NCBI RefSeq assembly: GCF_000169435.1
Contig: NZ_AAYB01000001.1
Span: forward strand, 992,001 to 1,056,000
Source: Roseobacter sp. CCS2
GTDB lineage: Bacteria > Pseudomonadota > Alphaproteobacteria > Rhodobacterales > Rhodobacteraceae
Direction: 5' to 3'
DNA length: 64,000 bases
Shown here: positions 17,032 through 27,237 of the stretch, one piece after another
Layout: every line of letters starts with the position of its first letter
Position numbering within the stretch: position 1 is the stretch's first letter
Program-made: the position numbers and the translations under genes
Notes under the pieces: model-generated
Told to the model about the DNA's origin: nothing
Seen by the model: the letters and a program-made list of their open reading frames with translations, nothing else
Database searches by the model: none

Positions 17032-18788
17032 CAGTGCGCTTCCTTGCCAACAGCATTACCACGGTGCCCGACGAGGAAGTCAAAGTCCGCACCCGTATCA
17101 GCACCCATGACCCTGTCATGGTAGAGCATGGCATAACCGCTTTCGGGCCGGGGGTTCGCGCCGGACTTTTCAGCGGTCCAAGCGTCTATGCGCGCGGCCA
17201 GTTCTTCGTCAGTGATATCCAAATGGATGCGGCGACCGGCCACATCAAGTTCAATGATATCGCCGTCCTGCACAACGGCGAGGGGTCCACCAACCGCCGC
17301 CTCGGGTGAGGTGTGCAGTACGACTGTGCCAAAGGCCGTGCCGGACATGCGCGCATCTGAAATCCGTACCATATCGGTGATCCCTTTTTTAAGGATTTTG
17401 GGCGGCAGACCCATGTTCCCCACTTCGGCCATGCCCGGATACCCGCGCGGGCCACAGTTTTTCAGAACCATGACGCAGGTTTCGTCGATATCAAGATCAT
17501 CATCATTGATGCGCGCTTTGTAATCGTCGATGTCTTCGAACACGACGGCGCGGCCAGTGTGTTGCATCAATTCCGGGGTCGCCGCTGACGGTTTGATCAC
17601 AGCGCCCCCCGGCGCAAGATTACCGCGCAGCACGGCGATACCGCCTGATTGCGTCAAAGCTTTCTCAACCGGCAGGATCACATCCTCGTTCCAGTTTTTG
17701 ACGTGCTTCACCTCATCCCACATCGACCCGCCAGATACGGTCAGCGCGTCTTTGTGCAACAGCCCCGCTTCGCCCAAGCGTTTGATCACGACAGGCAGGC
17801 CGCCTGCATAAAAGAATTCTTCCATCAGGTATTTGCCCGAAGGCATCAGGTTCACAATCGTCGGCACATCACGCCCCAAACGGTCCCAATCATCCAATGT
17901 CAGTTCCACGCCTTTGGTCCGCCCGGCCATCGCCAGCAGGTGGATCACAGCGTTGGTGGACCCACCAATCGCGGCATTGGTGCGGATTGCATTCTCAAAC
18001 GCTGCTTTCGTCATCACATCGGATGGTTTCAAATCATCCTTGACCATATTGACAATGCGCCGCCCCGTCAGATGCGCCATCACGCGGCGGCGGCTATCGA
18101 CCGCGGGGATCGCGGCGTTACCAGACAGGGCCATGCCCAGCGCCTCTGCCATGGATGCCATTGTGCTGGCTGTGCCCATCGTGTTGCACGACCCGGGAGA
18201 GCGGGACATGGAGGCCTCAGCCTCGACAAATTCCTCGGCCGTCATCGTGCCGGCGCGGACCGCTTCGGAGAATTTCCACAAGTGGGTGCCAGACCCGACC
18301 CGTTCCCCGTGAAACATGCCATTCAGCATTGGCCCACCGGAGACGACGATCGCGGGCAGATCGACAGATGCGGCCCCCATCAATAGGGCTGGCGTGGTCT
18401 TGTCACAGCCAGCCAGCAATACAACGCCGTCCATCGACATGCCACGAATGGCTTCTTCCACGTCCATCGCGCAAAGGTTGCGGTACATCATGGCCGTGGG
18501 GCGCAGGCTAGACTCGGCGGGTGAAAACACAGGGAATTCAACCGGAAAGCCGCCTGCCTCGTAAATCCCGAACTTCACCTTTTCGGCCAGATCGCGCAGG
18601 TGGGCATTGCAGGGCGTCAATTCCGACCACGTATTGCAGATACCCACAACAGGTCGCCCATCCAGCAAATCAGCTGGCAAACCTTGGTTTTTCATCCAAG
18701 ACCGGTGATAGATCGCGTCCTTCGACGACCCCCCGAACCATTCCTGAGACCGCAGTTTCCGGGGCCACTTGGCGGGCTTGAATGTCAT
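17031..18788 (-). CDS. IlvD/Edd family sugar-acid dehydratase (L-arabinonate dehydratase-like)
   Basis: 585 residues. Fe-S dehydratase that removes water from an aldonate to give a 2-keto-3-deoxy acid. Cluster cysteines are expected in VGICNTWSE, LLAGCDKTTPALLMG and SPGSCNTMGTAS; SDARMSGTAFG near the C-terminus is a family signature. The N-terminal RSQEWFGGSSKDAIYHRSWM is typical of arabinonate/pentonate dehydratases rather than biosynthetic IlvD. It is the first gene of a two-gene minus-strand operon and is divergent from a class II aldolase at 18860. Together these suggest uptake-linked catabolism of arabinose or a related sugar (inference). Confidence 0.9.
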   Translation of the reverse strand: MTFKPAKWPRKLRSQEWFGGSSKDAIYHRSWMKNQGLPADLLDGRPVVGICNTWSELTPCNAHLRDLAEKVKFGIYEAGGFPVEFPVFSPAESSLRPTAMMYRNLCAMDVEEAIRGMSMDGVVLLAGCDKTTPALLMGAASVDLPAIVVSGGPMLNGMFHGERVGSGTHLWKFSEAVRAGTMTAEEFVEAEASMSRSPGSCNTMGTASTMASMAEALGMALSGNAAIPAVDSRRRVMAHLTGRRIVNMVKDDLKPSDVMTKAAFENAIRTNAAIGGSTNAVIHLLAMAGRTKGVELTLDDWDRLGRDVPTIVNLMPSGKYLMEEFFYAGGLPVVIKRLGEAGLLHKDALTVSGGSMWDEVKHVKNWNEDVILPVEKALTQSGGIAVLRGNLAPGGAVIKPSAATPELMQHTGRAVVFEDIDDYKARINDDDLDIDETCVMVLKNCGPRGYPGMAEVGNMGLPPKILKKGITDMVRISDARMSGTAFGTVVLHTSPEAAVGGPLAVVQDGDIIELDVAGRRIHLDITDEELAARIDAWTAEKSGANPRPESGYAMLYHDRVMGADTGADFDFLVGHRGNAVGKEAH

Positions 18789-18859
18789 TTGGGGACTTCC
18801 TTTGTCATGCTGATAGCGCCATCATTATCGCGGGCAGCCGGTAAATCCAAGGAGTCGTA

Positions 18860-19609
18860 ATGAACACGCATCAGCATAACATGACCCATTGGGCCGAACG
18901 GGTTGATATGGCCGCAGCCTTTCGTTGGACCGCACGGCTGAACATGCACGAAGGGGTGGCCAATCACATTTCTTTGGCGATCAACGACGATGGCACCAAG
19001 TTTCTGATGAACCCCAACCAGATGCATTTCAGTCGGATCAAGGCGAGCGATCTGATCACGGTGGATGCGCATGATCCTGATACGCTCAAAGGGCCCGATG
19101 CACCCGATCCAACCGCGTGGGGCCTGCATGGTGGTATTCACCGGCTGGTGCCACATGCGCGTTGCGCGATGCATGTGCATTCGATTTTTGCGACCGTTTT
19201 GGCATCATTGAAGGACAGCAGGCTGCCGCCTATAGATCAGAACTGCGCAACGTTCTTTGACCGTTACGTCATTGATGATGGTTATGGCGGTTTAGCGTTT
19301 GAGGAAGAAGGTACGCGCTGTGCGGCGCTGTTCAGTGACCCCAAGCAGAAGGTCATGATCATGGGCAACCACGGTGTGCTGGTCATTGGCGAAACCGTCG
19401 CAGAGACATTCAACCGGATGTATTACTTTGAACGGTCGTGCGAGACCTATATCCGCGCCTTGCAAACCGGGATGGAGCTGCGGGTTTTGCCTGATGATAT
19501 TGCTGAAAAGACCGCGCAAGAACTGGAAACCTATCCCGAACAAGACATCCGGCATCTGGCAGAACTGAAAGCGGTTTTAGATGACGAAGGATCAAGCTAC
19601 AGCCAGTAA
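18860..19609 (+). CDS. Class II aldolase/adducin family protein
   Basis: 249 residues. The zinc-binding pattern is present: HGGIHRLVPHARCAMHVHS with the HxH pair, and a later MGNHGVLVIGETVAETFNR. The family includes fuculose- and ribulose-phosphate aldolases and epimerases, but also decarboxylase-like and non-sugar members. AAGGAG stands just before ATG 18860. It is divergent from the sugar-acid dehydratase, with about 70 bases between. It could cleave the keto-acid made by that pathway, although the fit with usual 2-keto-3-deoxy-acid aldolases is not established. Confidence 0.85.
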   Translation: MNTHQHNMTHWAERVDMAAAFRWTARLNMHEGVANHISLAINDDGTKFLMNPNQMHFSRIKASDLITVDAHDPDTLKGPDAPDPTAWGLHGGIHRLVPHARCAMHVHSIFATVLASLKDSRLPPIDQNCATFFDRYVIDDGYGGLAFEEEGTRCAALFSDPKQKVMIMGNHGVLVIGETVAETFNRMYYFERSCETYIRALQTGMELRVLPDDIAEKTAQELETYPEQDIRHLAELKAVLDDEGSSYSQ

Positions 19610-19715
19610 CACCGCTCTTTCTATGTTCAATCAAACTTCCGCTGTAAGTTCTGGCCTAAACCGCGTGCGCGATGCCCACTTGCAAAAACGCTAGGCCTGC
19701 GCCACCACTCAGCCC

Positions 19716-20576
19716 ATGACGAAAACACTGCTTTCCTTTGGCCACGGCTATAGCGCCCGCGCCTTGTCCCGTATCCTGCTGCCGCAGGATTGGCGGATCA
19801 TCGGCACGACACGATCCGAGGATAAGGCACCGCGCCTGATGAACGAAGGGGTTGAACCGCGGATTTGGCCGGGGGCCGATATGATCCCGGCGCTGAATGC
19901 GGCGACCCATCTGTTGATCTCAGCCGGACCGGACGATGCGGGTGATCCTGTCTTGGCAAAGCTGCATGATGAGATTGCCAGCCGCGCAGCCCAATTTGAA
20001 TGGGTCGGCTACCTTTCAACGACGGGCGTCTATGGCGACCATAGTGGCGATTGGGTCGATGAAAACACCCCGCTGACCCCGGCCACAAAACGCGGTATCG
20101 CCCGGGTTGAGGCAGAGGCAGCTTGGTCTGCTATCCCGGGTCTGCCGCTGCATATCTTTCGTCTCGCCGGGATTTATGGCCCCGGTCGTGGCCCGTTTGC
20201 CAAGGTCCGCAACGGCACTGCACGCAGGATCATCAAAAAGGGGCAGGTTTTCAGCCGTACCCATGTGGCCGACATCGCCCGCGTGCTTGCCGCATCGATC
20301 AACAAACCCAATGCCGGTACGGCCTACAATGTCTGCGACAATGATCCTGCGCCGCCGCAGGATGTGATTGCCTATGCTGCTGAGTTGCTGGGTCTGCCGA
20401 TCCCCGAAGCGGTTGATTTTGAAACAGCTGAGATGAGCGCGATGGCGCGCAGCTTTTATGCCGAAAGCAAGAAGGTGCGCAATGACCGGATCAAGGATGA
20501 ACTTGGCGTCGAACTGCTTTACCCGGACTACAAATCAGGGCTCAAGGCGTTGCTGGCGCAGGAAATCGGCGCCTGA
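19716..20576 (+). CDS. SDR-type NAD(P)-dependent epimerase/dehydratase-like protein (YeeZ-like)
   Basis: 286 residues with an extended-SDR layout. The N-terminal nucleotide site is the atypical LSFGHGYSARALSR, not the usual TGxxGxxG. Then come STTGVYGDHSGDWVDENTPL, HIFRLAGIYGPGRGP and VFSRTHVADIARVLAASI. This resembles the YeeZ/YlbE-type proteins, whose substrate is unknown. No strong ribosome binding site is visible. Its 3' end overlaps the convergent Pr6Pr gene by 35 bases, so read-through antisense pairing is possible. Confidence 0.8.
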   Translation: MTKTLLSFGHGYSARALSRILLPQDWRIIGTTRSEDKAPRLMNEGVEPRIWPGADMIPALNAATHLLISAGPDDAGDPVLAKLHDEIASRAAQFEWVGYLSTTGVYGDHSGDWVDENTPLTPATKRGIARVEAEAAWSAIPGLPLHIFRLAGIYGPGRGPFAKVRNGTARRIIKKGQVFSRTHVADIARVLAASINKPNAGTAYNVCDNDPAPPQDVIAYAAELLGLPIPEAVDFETAEMSAMARSFYAESKKVRNDRIKDELGVELLYPDYKSGLKALLAQEIGA

Positions 20577-21198
20577 TGCCCCAGGCGATCGCTGCGTAAA
20601 CAACCAATAGAACAAGTGCCGTACCAAAATTGATACTGTAAAATACCGCACGATCAGCAAATTCCAGATTGTTCAGAAAATCATAAGGAAACCCGCTCGT
20701 GACCGTGCCGGACGGGGTGTTGTTAAGTGGCTGCCACACCAATTCGGCCAGAGCGATATACGTTCCGATCACACCCACCAACCATGCGGCTGCTGCCCAA
20801 ACTCTGATAAAGCTGCGATGTATGAAAAGCGCATCAATCACGATCAAGGCAGGACCCAGCGCATGCCGATAAATCTCAAGGTGGTATTCGGTGAAACCAC
20901 CGTCACCAGTGACTAGAACTGAATCCGCATAGAAAATCCGCCAATAGAGGATCAATACCATCGTGTTGAGCACAGCCGCCATGCTGATAAAGCCATCCCA
21001 TCGGCATGTTGACCTTTCTTCTTCCAGTGCCATCAGGCGGCTGAACGCAAAGAACGCGCAAAACAAACCCCAGATCGTCAAAAACCGGAACGGGCCGCCA
21101 AATTCACCCCATTCGCCAAGGATCAGCGTATGAATGCAGTACCCTCCGGCCAAAAGAAACGCGGTCCAGCGAAAAATCAAACGGGGGTTCATCGACAT
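20542..21198 (-). CDS. Pr6Pr family six-TM membrane protein
   Basis: 218 residues with about six hydrophobic segments and conserved aromatic/charged loops (TVTSGFPYDFLNNLEFADRA, IYRHALGPALIVIDALF). Such features mark the Pr6Pr/FAR-17a-like membrane proteins of unknown function. The start is either ATG 21198 or 21192. It overlaps the convergent SDR gene at its 3' end. No operon partner is visible. Confidence 0.75.
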   Translation of the reverse strand: MSMNPRLIFRWTAFLLAGGYCIHTLILGEWGEFGGPFRFLTIWGLFCAFFAFSRLMALEEERSTCRWDGFISMAAVLNTMVLILYWRIFYADSVLVTGDGGFTEYHLEIYRHALGPALIVIDALFIHRSFIRVWAAAAWLVGVIGTYIALAELVWQPLNNTPSGTVTSGFPYDFLNNLEFADRAVFYSINFGTALVLLVVYAAIAWGIRRRFPAPATP

Positions 21199-21334
21199 TT
21201 AAGGCTCACTTTTTAGGCTAAACATGCGCAGGCGTCATATTATCCGTCCAGCATAACCTCACGTCGGGCGACGCTCTTGCTCAAATGTTGCAAACAACCC
21301 ATATCAAGGACGCATCTGACCAAAGGCTAACCGT

Positions 21335-22117
21335 ATGACCCTACGCCAAAAAACTGCTGATCTGCTTGCGACCCCTTGGGTGACCAACTTTATCGTCGGT
21401 GTAATTATCTTTAACGCAATCATTCTGGGGATGGAGACGTCTAAAACCATCATGGATGCGGCGGGATCGCTGATTGTGACGCTTGATTCAATCTGCCTTG
21501 CCATTTTTGTGGTTGAGCTTACGGCCAAATTTTACGCCCAGCGCGGCAAGTTCTTTCGCAACGGTTGGAACATCTTTGATTTCATCATTGTCGGCGTATC
21601 ACTTGTGCCTGGCAATGGTGGCCTTTCGGTCCTGCGGGCGCTGCGTATTCTGCGGGTTTTGCGCGTGATATCGGTGGTGCCATCACTGCGCCGCGTGGTC
21701 GAGGGGTTTGTGACCGCCCTACCCGGCATGGGATCAGTTTTCCTGCTGATGGGTATTGTGTTCTACATCGCCGCCGTCATGGCGACCAAGCTGTTTGGCG
21801 CGTCTTTCCCCGAATGGTTCGGCACGCTGGGCCGTTCAGGATATTCGCTGTTCCAGATCATGACGCTGGAAAGCTGGTCAATGGGCATCGTGCGCCCAGT
21901 GATGGAGATTTACCCCTATGCGTGGGCATTCTTTGTACCCTTTATTATGGTCACAACATTCGCGGTGGTGAACCTGCTGGTGGGTTTGATCGTGAATTCG
22001 ATGCAAGACGCCCATGCCGAAGAAGGCAATGCCGCAACGGATGCCTACCGCGATGAGGTGATGAAAAAGCTTGAGGCGATCGAGGCGCGCATGGATCGCG
22101 ACAGCAAGACCGGCTAG
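21335..22117 (+). CDS. Bacterial voltage-gated sodium channel (single-domain NaV)
   Basis: 260 residues; four copies would form one channel in the inner membrane. S1-S3 are hydrophobic segments. The S4 voltage sensor is LRALRILRVLRVISVVPSLR with arginines at every third position. The pore selectivity filter is TLESWSM, identical to that of characterised sodium-selective bacterial channels as I recall them. A cytoplasmic C-terminal coiled-coil-like tail follows (EVMKKLEAIEARMD). It is convergent with nagA, overlapping by four bases. It probably supports pH homeostasis or motility in a marine sodium-rich setting (inference). Confidence 0.93.
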   Translation: MTLRQKTADLLATPWVTNFIVGVIIFNAIILGMETSKTIMDAAGSLIVTLDSICLAIFVVELTAKFYAQRGKFFRNGWNIFDFIIVGVSLVPGNGGLSVLRALRILRVLRVISVVPSLRRVVEGFVTALPGMGSVFLLMGIVFYIAAVMATKLFGASFPEWFGTLGRSGYSLFQIMTLESWSMGIVRPVMEIYPYAWAFFVPFIMVTTFAVVNLLVGLIVNSMQDAHAEEGNAATDAYRDEVMKKLEAIEARMDRDSKTG

Positions 22118-23244
22118 GGCGTCCCGAGGTATTCAAAGCTTTCGCCCAGATGAATGGCATTGGCTGGCTGGCCCTGAACAAAGTGACCCACATTGCCGGA
22201 TGCGTGCAAGACCTTGGCTGGAATTGATGTGGCCATGCGCAAAGCATCCGCAGGCGAAACTTCAGCATAAGTCACAAGCGTTTTGATAGCCGAGGCAACA
22301 TCAAGATCAGCGCCTGCCAATGTGCCATCCTCTAGCATTAAGCGCCCGCCAACCCGGTGTACCTTGCGCCCATTCAATGTGAATTCCGTAATGTCCGACC
22401 CGGCGGTGGCCATAGCATCGGTGACAAGGAAAATCGCGTCCTGTTCCCGTTTGGCAGAAAGCGCCGACCGCATCGTACTCGCGTGGACATGAATATTGTC
22501 GGCAATCAGCCCCGCGCTGACCCCAGCCGCGTCCAACGCTGCCCCAACCAACCCCGGTTCGCGTGCAGTCATCTGGCTCATCGCGTTGAACAGATGCGTA
22601 ACGCAAAGCGCACCAGCTGCAAAAGCAACACGTGCTTGGGCATAAGTGCAATCGGTATGACCGAGCGAAACGATGATCTCTGCCTCTGCCAATCGCCTGA
22701 TCTGCTCTGATGTGACGCTTTCGGGAGCAACAGTTACCATCACATTTGGTATCCGGCTGGCCGCATCCACCAAAAACGCTTCATCCGCATCTTCCATCGG
22801 GCGGATCAGCGCCGGATCATGCGCACCCTTTTTGGCATTCGACAGATGCGGCCCTTCCAAGTGGATACCTATGATCCCCGGCACGCCCGCATCAATGGCC
22901 TGCTCTACCGCAATAACACCTGCGCGCAGGCAATCTGGCGTGTCGGTGATCAGCGTCGGCAAGAACGCCCGCGTCCCTGTTTTGGCATGCGCATCAGACA
23001 TGGTCCGCAAGGTCGCAACGGACGGGTCATCATTGAACATCACACCACCACCGCCATTGACCTGAAGATCAACAAAGCCAGGTAGGATGATGCCGCCGGT
23101 GGCCCTGATGATCCTATATTCGGCAGGCACATCTTTGGCAGACAAGATGCGGTCAAAGACATCATCGTCTAGAAGCAAAGCGGCATCTTTATGCATACGC
23201 GTGCCGTCAAAGACCTTTGCACCGATGATCGCGCGTTTTGTCAT
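22114..23244 (-). CDS. nagA: N-acetylglucosamine-6-phosphate deacetylase
   Basis: 376 residues. Removes acetate from GlcNAc-6-phosphate. Motifs: GFVDLQVNGGGGVMFND with the first metal region, HLEGPHLSNAKKGAHD, VSLGHTDCTYAQ, LCVTHLFNAMSQM and LVTDAMATAGSD (catalytic Asp). The ATG at 23244 overlaps the TGA of the upstream kinase gene (ATGA), so the pair forms one unit that phosphorylates and deacetylates GlcNAc. A longer frame to 23325 lies inside the kinase gene. The deaminase NagB is not in the window. Confidence 0.94.
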   Translation of the reverse strand: MTKRAIIGAKVFDGTRMHKDAALLLDDDVFDRILSAKDVPAEYRIIRATGGIILPGFVDLQVNGGGGVMFNDDPSVATLRTMSDAHAKTGTRAFLPTLITDTPDCLRAGVIAVEQAIDAGVPGIIGIHLEGPHLSNAKKGAHDPALIRPMEDADEAFLVDAASRIPNVMVTVAPESVTSEQIRRLAEAEIIVSLGHTDCTYAQARVAFAAGALCVTHLFNAMSQMTAREPGLVGAALDAAGVSAGLIADNIHVHASTMRSALSAKREQDAIFLVTDAMATAGSDITEFTLNGRKVHRVGGRLMLEDGTLAGADLDVASAIKTLVTYAEVSPADALRMATSIPAKVLHASGNVGHFVQGQPANAIHLGESFEYLGTP

Positions 23245-24116
23245 GGTGTGTCTGCCGCTTTTACCAGGTTTCGGGCCAATAAGACCGCACCATCCAACGC
23301 CGTACCTTTCGGGGCTTGGATGCAAGACCGCGCTCGCGGATCAAGATATTCAGCATAGTGCGGACCAATCCCACCGGTAAGACAAAGGGTATCCGCCTCA
23401 GACCAATTCATCAGCTTCAGACAGGACATCAGATAAGCCGCCCCTTCCTTCATCAGCGTAATGCCATGCGGATCGCCTGCTTGCGCAGCTTCAATGATTT
23501 TCGGGGCAAGGGCCGCATAGTCAGATGGATGCGCCTTATTTGCGAATGACACCATCGCGGTAAGTTCACCACCACAACAAGCCATCAGGTGCCGGGTCAG
23601 GTCAGAATGCACCATATGGCCCTCTTCGGCCAACACCGTGCGGCGCAATGCCTGAACACCAAGCCAAACACCCGATGCCTGATCACCCAGTACATGGCCC
23701 CAGCCGCCCAAAAAGCGCTGCTGCCCGTTGCGTTGGGCCGCCACGAAAGAACCGGTCCCCACGGACACCACAACCCCACTAGCAGACCCAAGGGCACCCG
23801 CCACGGATATCGCACGATCATCGGTGATGGTTACGTATACAAAAGGCATTGCTGCAGCCACTTGGCCAGCATCAGTGTCGTTCATGACACCAGCCAGACC
23901 AATATGAGCGACGCAGTTTGTCAGATCTATACGGAACTGAGTCTTCAAAGCCTCAATCGCGGTCAGAACATTCTGGATCGTCGCATTTGGATTGGTTGTA
24001 TAATTGGCTGGTCCGGCGCTTACTTCGGCAAGTTGTCTTCCGCTTTGATCGCACAGGACAACCCTGCAGCCGGTGCCGCCGCCATCAATGCCGAAAACGT
24101 GGGTATCGGAGGTCAT
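23241..24116 (-). CDS. BadF/BadG-type ATPase, probable N-acetylglucosamine kinase
   Basis: 291 residues. ATP-binding ASKHA fold: FGIDGGGTGCRVVLCD phosphate loop, VVVSVGTGSFVAA, and a C-terminal LTGGIGPHYAEYL. These match the human-NAGK-like N-acetylglucosamine kinases, and the tight coupling to nagA supports GlcNAc as substrate. ATG at 24116 is used; the longer frame to 24239 would run through the strong terminator at 24183-24214. Expression must therefore start from a promoter between the terminator and 24116. Confidence 0.88.
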   Translation of the reverse strand: MTSDTHVFGIDGGGTGCRVVLCDQSGRQLAEVSAGPANYTTNPNATIQNVLTAIEALKTQFRIDLTNCVAHIGLAGVMNDTDAGQVAAAMPFVYVTITDDRAISVAGALGSASGVVVSVGTGSFVAAQRNGQQRFLGGWGHVLGDQASGVWLGVQALRRTVLAEEGHMVHSDLTRHLMACCGGELTAMVSFANKAHPSDYAALAPKIIEAAQAGDPHGITLMKEGAAYLMSCLKLMNWSEADTLCLTGGIGPHYAEYLDPRARSCIQAPKGTALDGAVLLARNLVKAADTP

Positions 24117-24182
24117 AAGCCTCTGGCGCTCCTCAAATCTGCCTTTGCCAGCTTGCACCCGAAACACCCCCTTTCCAACCAT

Positions 24183-24214
24183 AAAAAACCCCGCCATCAC
24201 ATGGGATGGCGGGG
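24183..24214 (-). terminator. Rho-independent terminator of ccrM
   Basis: A ten-base perfect stem (CCCCGCCATC / GATGGCGGGG) with a six-base loop, followed on the minus strand by six Ts. It lies 80-110 bases after the ccrM stop and is the clearest terminator in the window. Confidence 0.92.
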
Positions 24215-24292
24215 GAAAAGTTAGTGCTCGCGTGCCCATCCAGTATTGGACAGGCTTGCCGCAGGCACCGGCGGTATCAACTTTGGTGAAAC

Positions 24293-25493
<1,201 letters not shown>

Positions 25494-25499
25494 AGGGGG

Positions 25500-26123
25500 T
25501 TAGGTTTTATCTTGATACAAGATGTTGTGTATCGGCTTGAAAGAGCGCCTATGGTGTTCGGTCACGCCAAACTGTTGAAGTCCCAATTTATGTTGGGCTG
25601 TCGGGTATCCCGCGTTCTTTTCCCAGCCGTAGTGCGGATGCTGTTGCGCCAATGCCACCATGTGTCTGTCGCGCCACACCTTCGCCATGATAGAGGCCGC
25701 AGCGATGCTCAAACTGCGCCCGTCACCTTTGATGATCGTCTGCGATGAAATCGCCAAATCACGCGGGATCATATTGCCGTCGATCAGCGCGTGGGCGGCA
25801 ATGACGGATAATCCGGCAACTGCACGCACCATTGCAATATGCGACGCGCGCAGAATGTTGTGTTCATCAATCTCTGCAACTGTTGCTTCGGCGATGGAAA
25901 CGTCCGCAACGGCGAGCAATTCATCATAAAGCGCATCACGCCGTTTTGCGGTCAGTTTTTTACTGTCGTTCAAACCATCGGGGATATTCGCGGGGTTCAG
26001 AATGACGGCGGCGGCCACAACCGGCCCAGCCAAGGGACCACGCCCCACTTCATCCACGCCGGCCACATGGATAAAGCCACGCTGATGTGCAGCACTTTCA
26101 AAACTGAAATCGGGTTTGGTCAT
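25500..26123 (-). CDS. rnhB: Ribonuclease HII
   Basis: 207 residues. Endonuclease that cuts the RNA strand of RNA-DNA hybrids and removes single misincorporated ribonucleotides. Active-site motifs are VDEVGRGPLAGPVVAAAVIL (Asp-Glu), LNDSKKLTAKRRDAL, HALIDGN and SIAAASIMAKVWRD. It is upstream of ccrM on the same strand, with a 97-base gap holding GANTC sites. The rnhB-ccrM neighbourhood is common in Rhodobacterales. The ATG at 26123 is the first in frame. Confidence 0.96.
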   Translation of the reverse strand: MTKPDFSFESAAHQRGFIHVAGVDEVGRGPLAGPVVAAAVILNPANIPDGLNDSKKLTAKRRDALYDELLAVADVSIAEATVAEIDEHNILRASHIAMVRAVAGLSVIAAHALIDGNMIPRDLAISSQTIIKGDGRSLSIAAASIMAKVWRDRHMVALAQQHPHYGWEKNAGYPTAQHKLGLQQFGVTEHHRRSFKPIHNILYQDKT

Positions 26124-26159
26124 AGGGTCAGTGACCAGAACATGACGGCCACTTCAAGG

Positions 26160-26197
26160 AAAAAGGGGCAGAGAGCCATGTCCAAACTCTCTGCCCC
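26160..26197 (-). terminator. Rho-independent terminator
   Basis: An eleven-base perfect stem, GGGGCAGAGAG / CTCTCTGCCCC, with an 11-base loop, followed on the minus strand by five Ts. It ends transcription coming from 26307-26795 or from the structured region next to it. Confidence 0.85.
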
Positions 26198-26208
26198 ACG
26201 TAGGGGTC

Positions 26209-26250
26209 TTGCCTTATCACGCTCTAATCAGCGCGTTCTTTATAAGGCAA
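26209..26250 (-). other. Long inverted-repeat structure, possible 3' UTR element or small RNA
   Basis: Outer arms TTGCCTTAT (26209-26217) and ATAAGGCAA (26242-26250) enclose a second stem CACGCT / AGCGCG (one G-U pair). It is noncoding, lies between the stop at 26307 and the terminator at 26160-26197, and together they could form a compact structured RNA of roughly 100-140 bases. No known family recognised. Confidence 0.35.
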
Positions 26251-26306
26251 TCCGCCCAAGGTGGCGCGGTAATCGGGGCTGTGGAACCGCGCAACGTGTC
26301 AGCGCC

Positions 26307-26795
26307 TTAGTGGCGCCGATCTGAACGAAAGCCCTGCTCGCGCAGGCACAAAGGGTCAAAGCCACGGCGTGGGCCATCATTTGTGTAAATCCTGACGGCA
26401 CAACGATCAGGCAGGCGGTTCACATGGCGATAGTTACGCTCAAGGCATTGCTTGCCGAAAAGACCTTGATGACCGAACCGTGTTTCAACGGTGCGCAGGC
26501 ACGCGTGCGGCAGCGCGCGGCGGCTGTTTTGGGTGTTCTGGTGTTCACGGTTCAAATCAGACCACGTATTGTTGCGGTGTGCGTCATTCCACTGCGGCGT
26601 TTGATGTACCTGTGTTCGGCGATCACGATCGCGGTCGCGGTTTTGATCAATGGCCGCACCGATTACAGCAATGGCAGCCAAACCAAAAATCAGCTTACCG
26701 ACATCGTCGCGATTCATGCCTTGTGCATGCAGCGGTGTGGTTGTGGCAAGGGTCAGCGACAACGCGGTAATCCCTGCGATCAATGGCTTAAACAT
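26307..26795 (-). CDS. Hypothetical exported protein
   Basis: 162 residues. A Sec signal peptide (MFKPLIAGITALSLTLATTT, then PLHAQ) is followed by a second hydrophobic stretch (LIFGLAAIAVIGAAI), an Arg/Asp/Asn-rich linker (DQNRDRDRDRRTQ) and a C-terminal part with four cysteines that could form two disulfides. The C-terminal pattern CLERNYRHVNRLPDRCAVRI recurs, from memory, in small Rhodobacterales proteins. ATG at 26795 is chosen because it begins the signal peptide; the longer frame lacks one. Likely periplasmic or membrane-attached. Function unknown. Confidence 0.75.
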   Translation of the reverse strand: MFKPLIAGITALSLTLATTTPLHAQGMNRDDVGKLIFGLAAIAVIGAAIDQNRDRDRDRRTQVHQTPQWNDAHRNNTWSDLNREHQNTQNSRRALPHACLRTVETRFGHQGLFGKQCLERNYRHVNRLPDRCAVRIYTNDGPRRGFDPLCLREQGFRSDRRH

Positions 26796-26955
26796 ATCTG
26801 CGTCCTTTCGGTTCAGGTGCCTGACGTGTGGCGATGAACCGAAATTGGGGCAGGCGGTGCTTGCCAAACAATATCGGGGGATGGTTATACGATTGCCATC
26901 GCGATATCATTGGGCGTTATTGAATATCAGGACGGCTTTGGATCAGGTAGGGCGT

Positions 26956-27237
26956 ATGAAAAAACTTTCTTTCTCATTCATGGCTCTGATGCTGAGCACA
27001 ACCATCGCGCAAGCAGCTTGCTATGCCGATTATAAGGCCAAGCAGGACGACCCATTGCGGCTTCATTATGGGGTGGCAGAGGTGCGTGGCGATTGTTCGG
27101 TCGGGTCCGCCCAAAGCCAGTTGCGCGATCGGTTGGCAGGTAACGGTTGGCAGCTATTGAATGTGCTGGGTGTCTTTGATGACGCCGGCCTTGATGAAAG
27201 AAAGGACAGCGCAGGTGAGTTCTTCCTCCGCTACTGA
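26956..27237 (+). CDS. Small exported protein
   Basis: 93 residues with an evident signal peptide (MKKLSFSFMALMLSTTIAQA). The mature part has two cysteines (AACYADYKAK and RGDCSVGS) and ends GEFFLRY. It resembles short periplasmic proteins of Rhodobacterales without assigned role. The start at 26956 is set by the signal peptide; the frame open to 26650 is noise. Its stop lies 23 bases inside the next gene, so the two are translationally coupled. This gives a unit of a secreted protein and a membrane winged-helix protein. Confidence 0.75.
   Translation: MKKLSFSFMALMLSTTIAQAACYADYKAKQDDPLRLHYGVAEVRGDCSVGSAQSQLRDRLAGNGWQLLNVLGVFDDAGLDERKDSAGEFFLRY

Noticed and set aside
24117..24239. N-terminal extension of the GlcNAc kinase gene to 24239
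   Set aside because: It would run through a strong terminator hairpin and lacks homology; the ATP site begins just after 24116.
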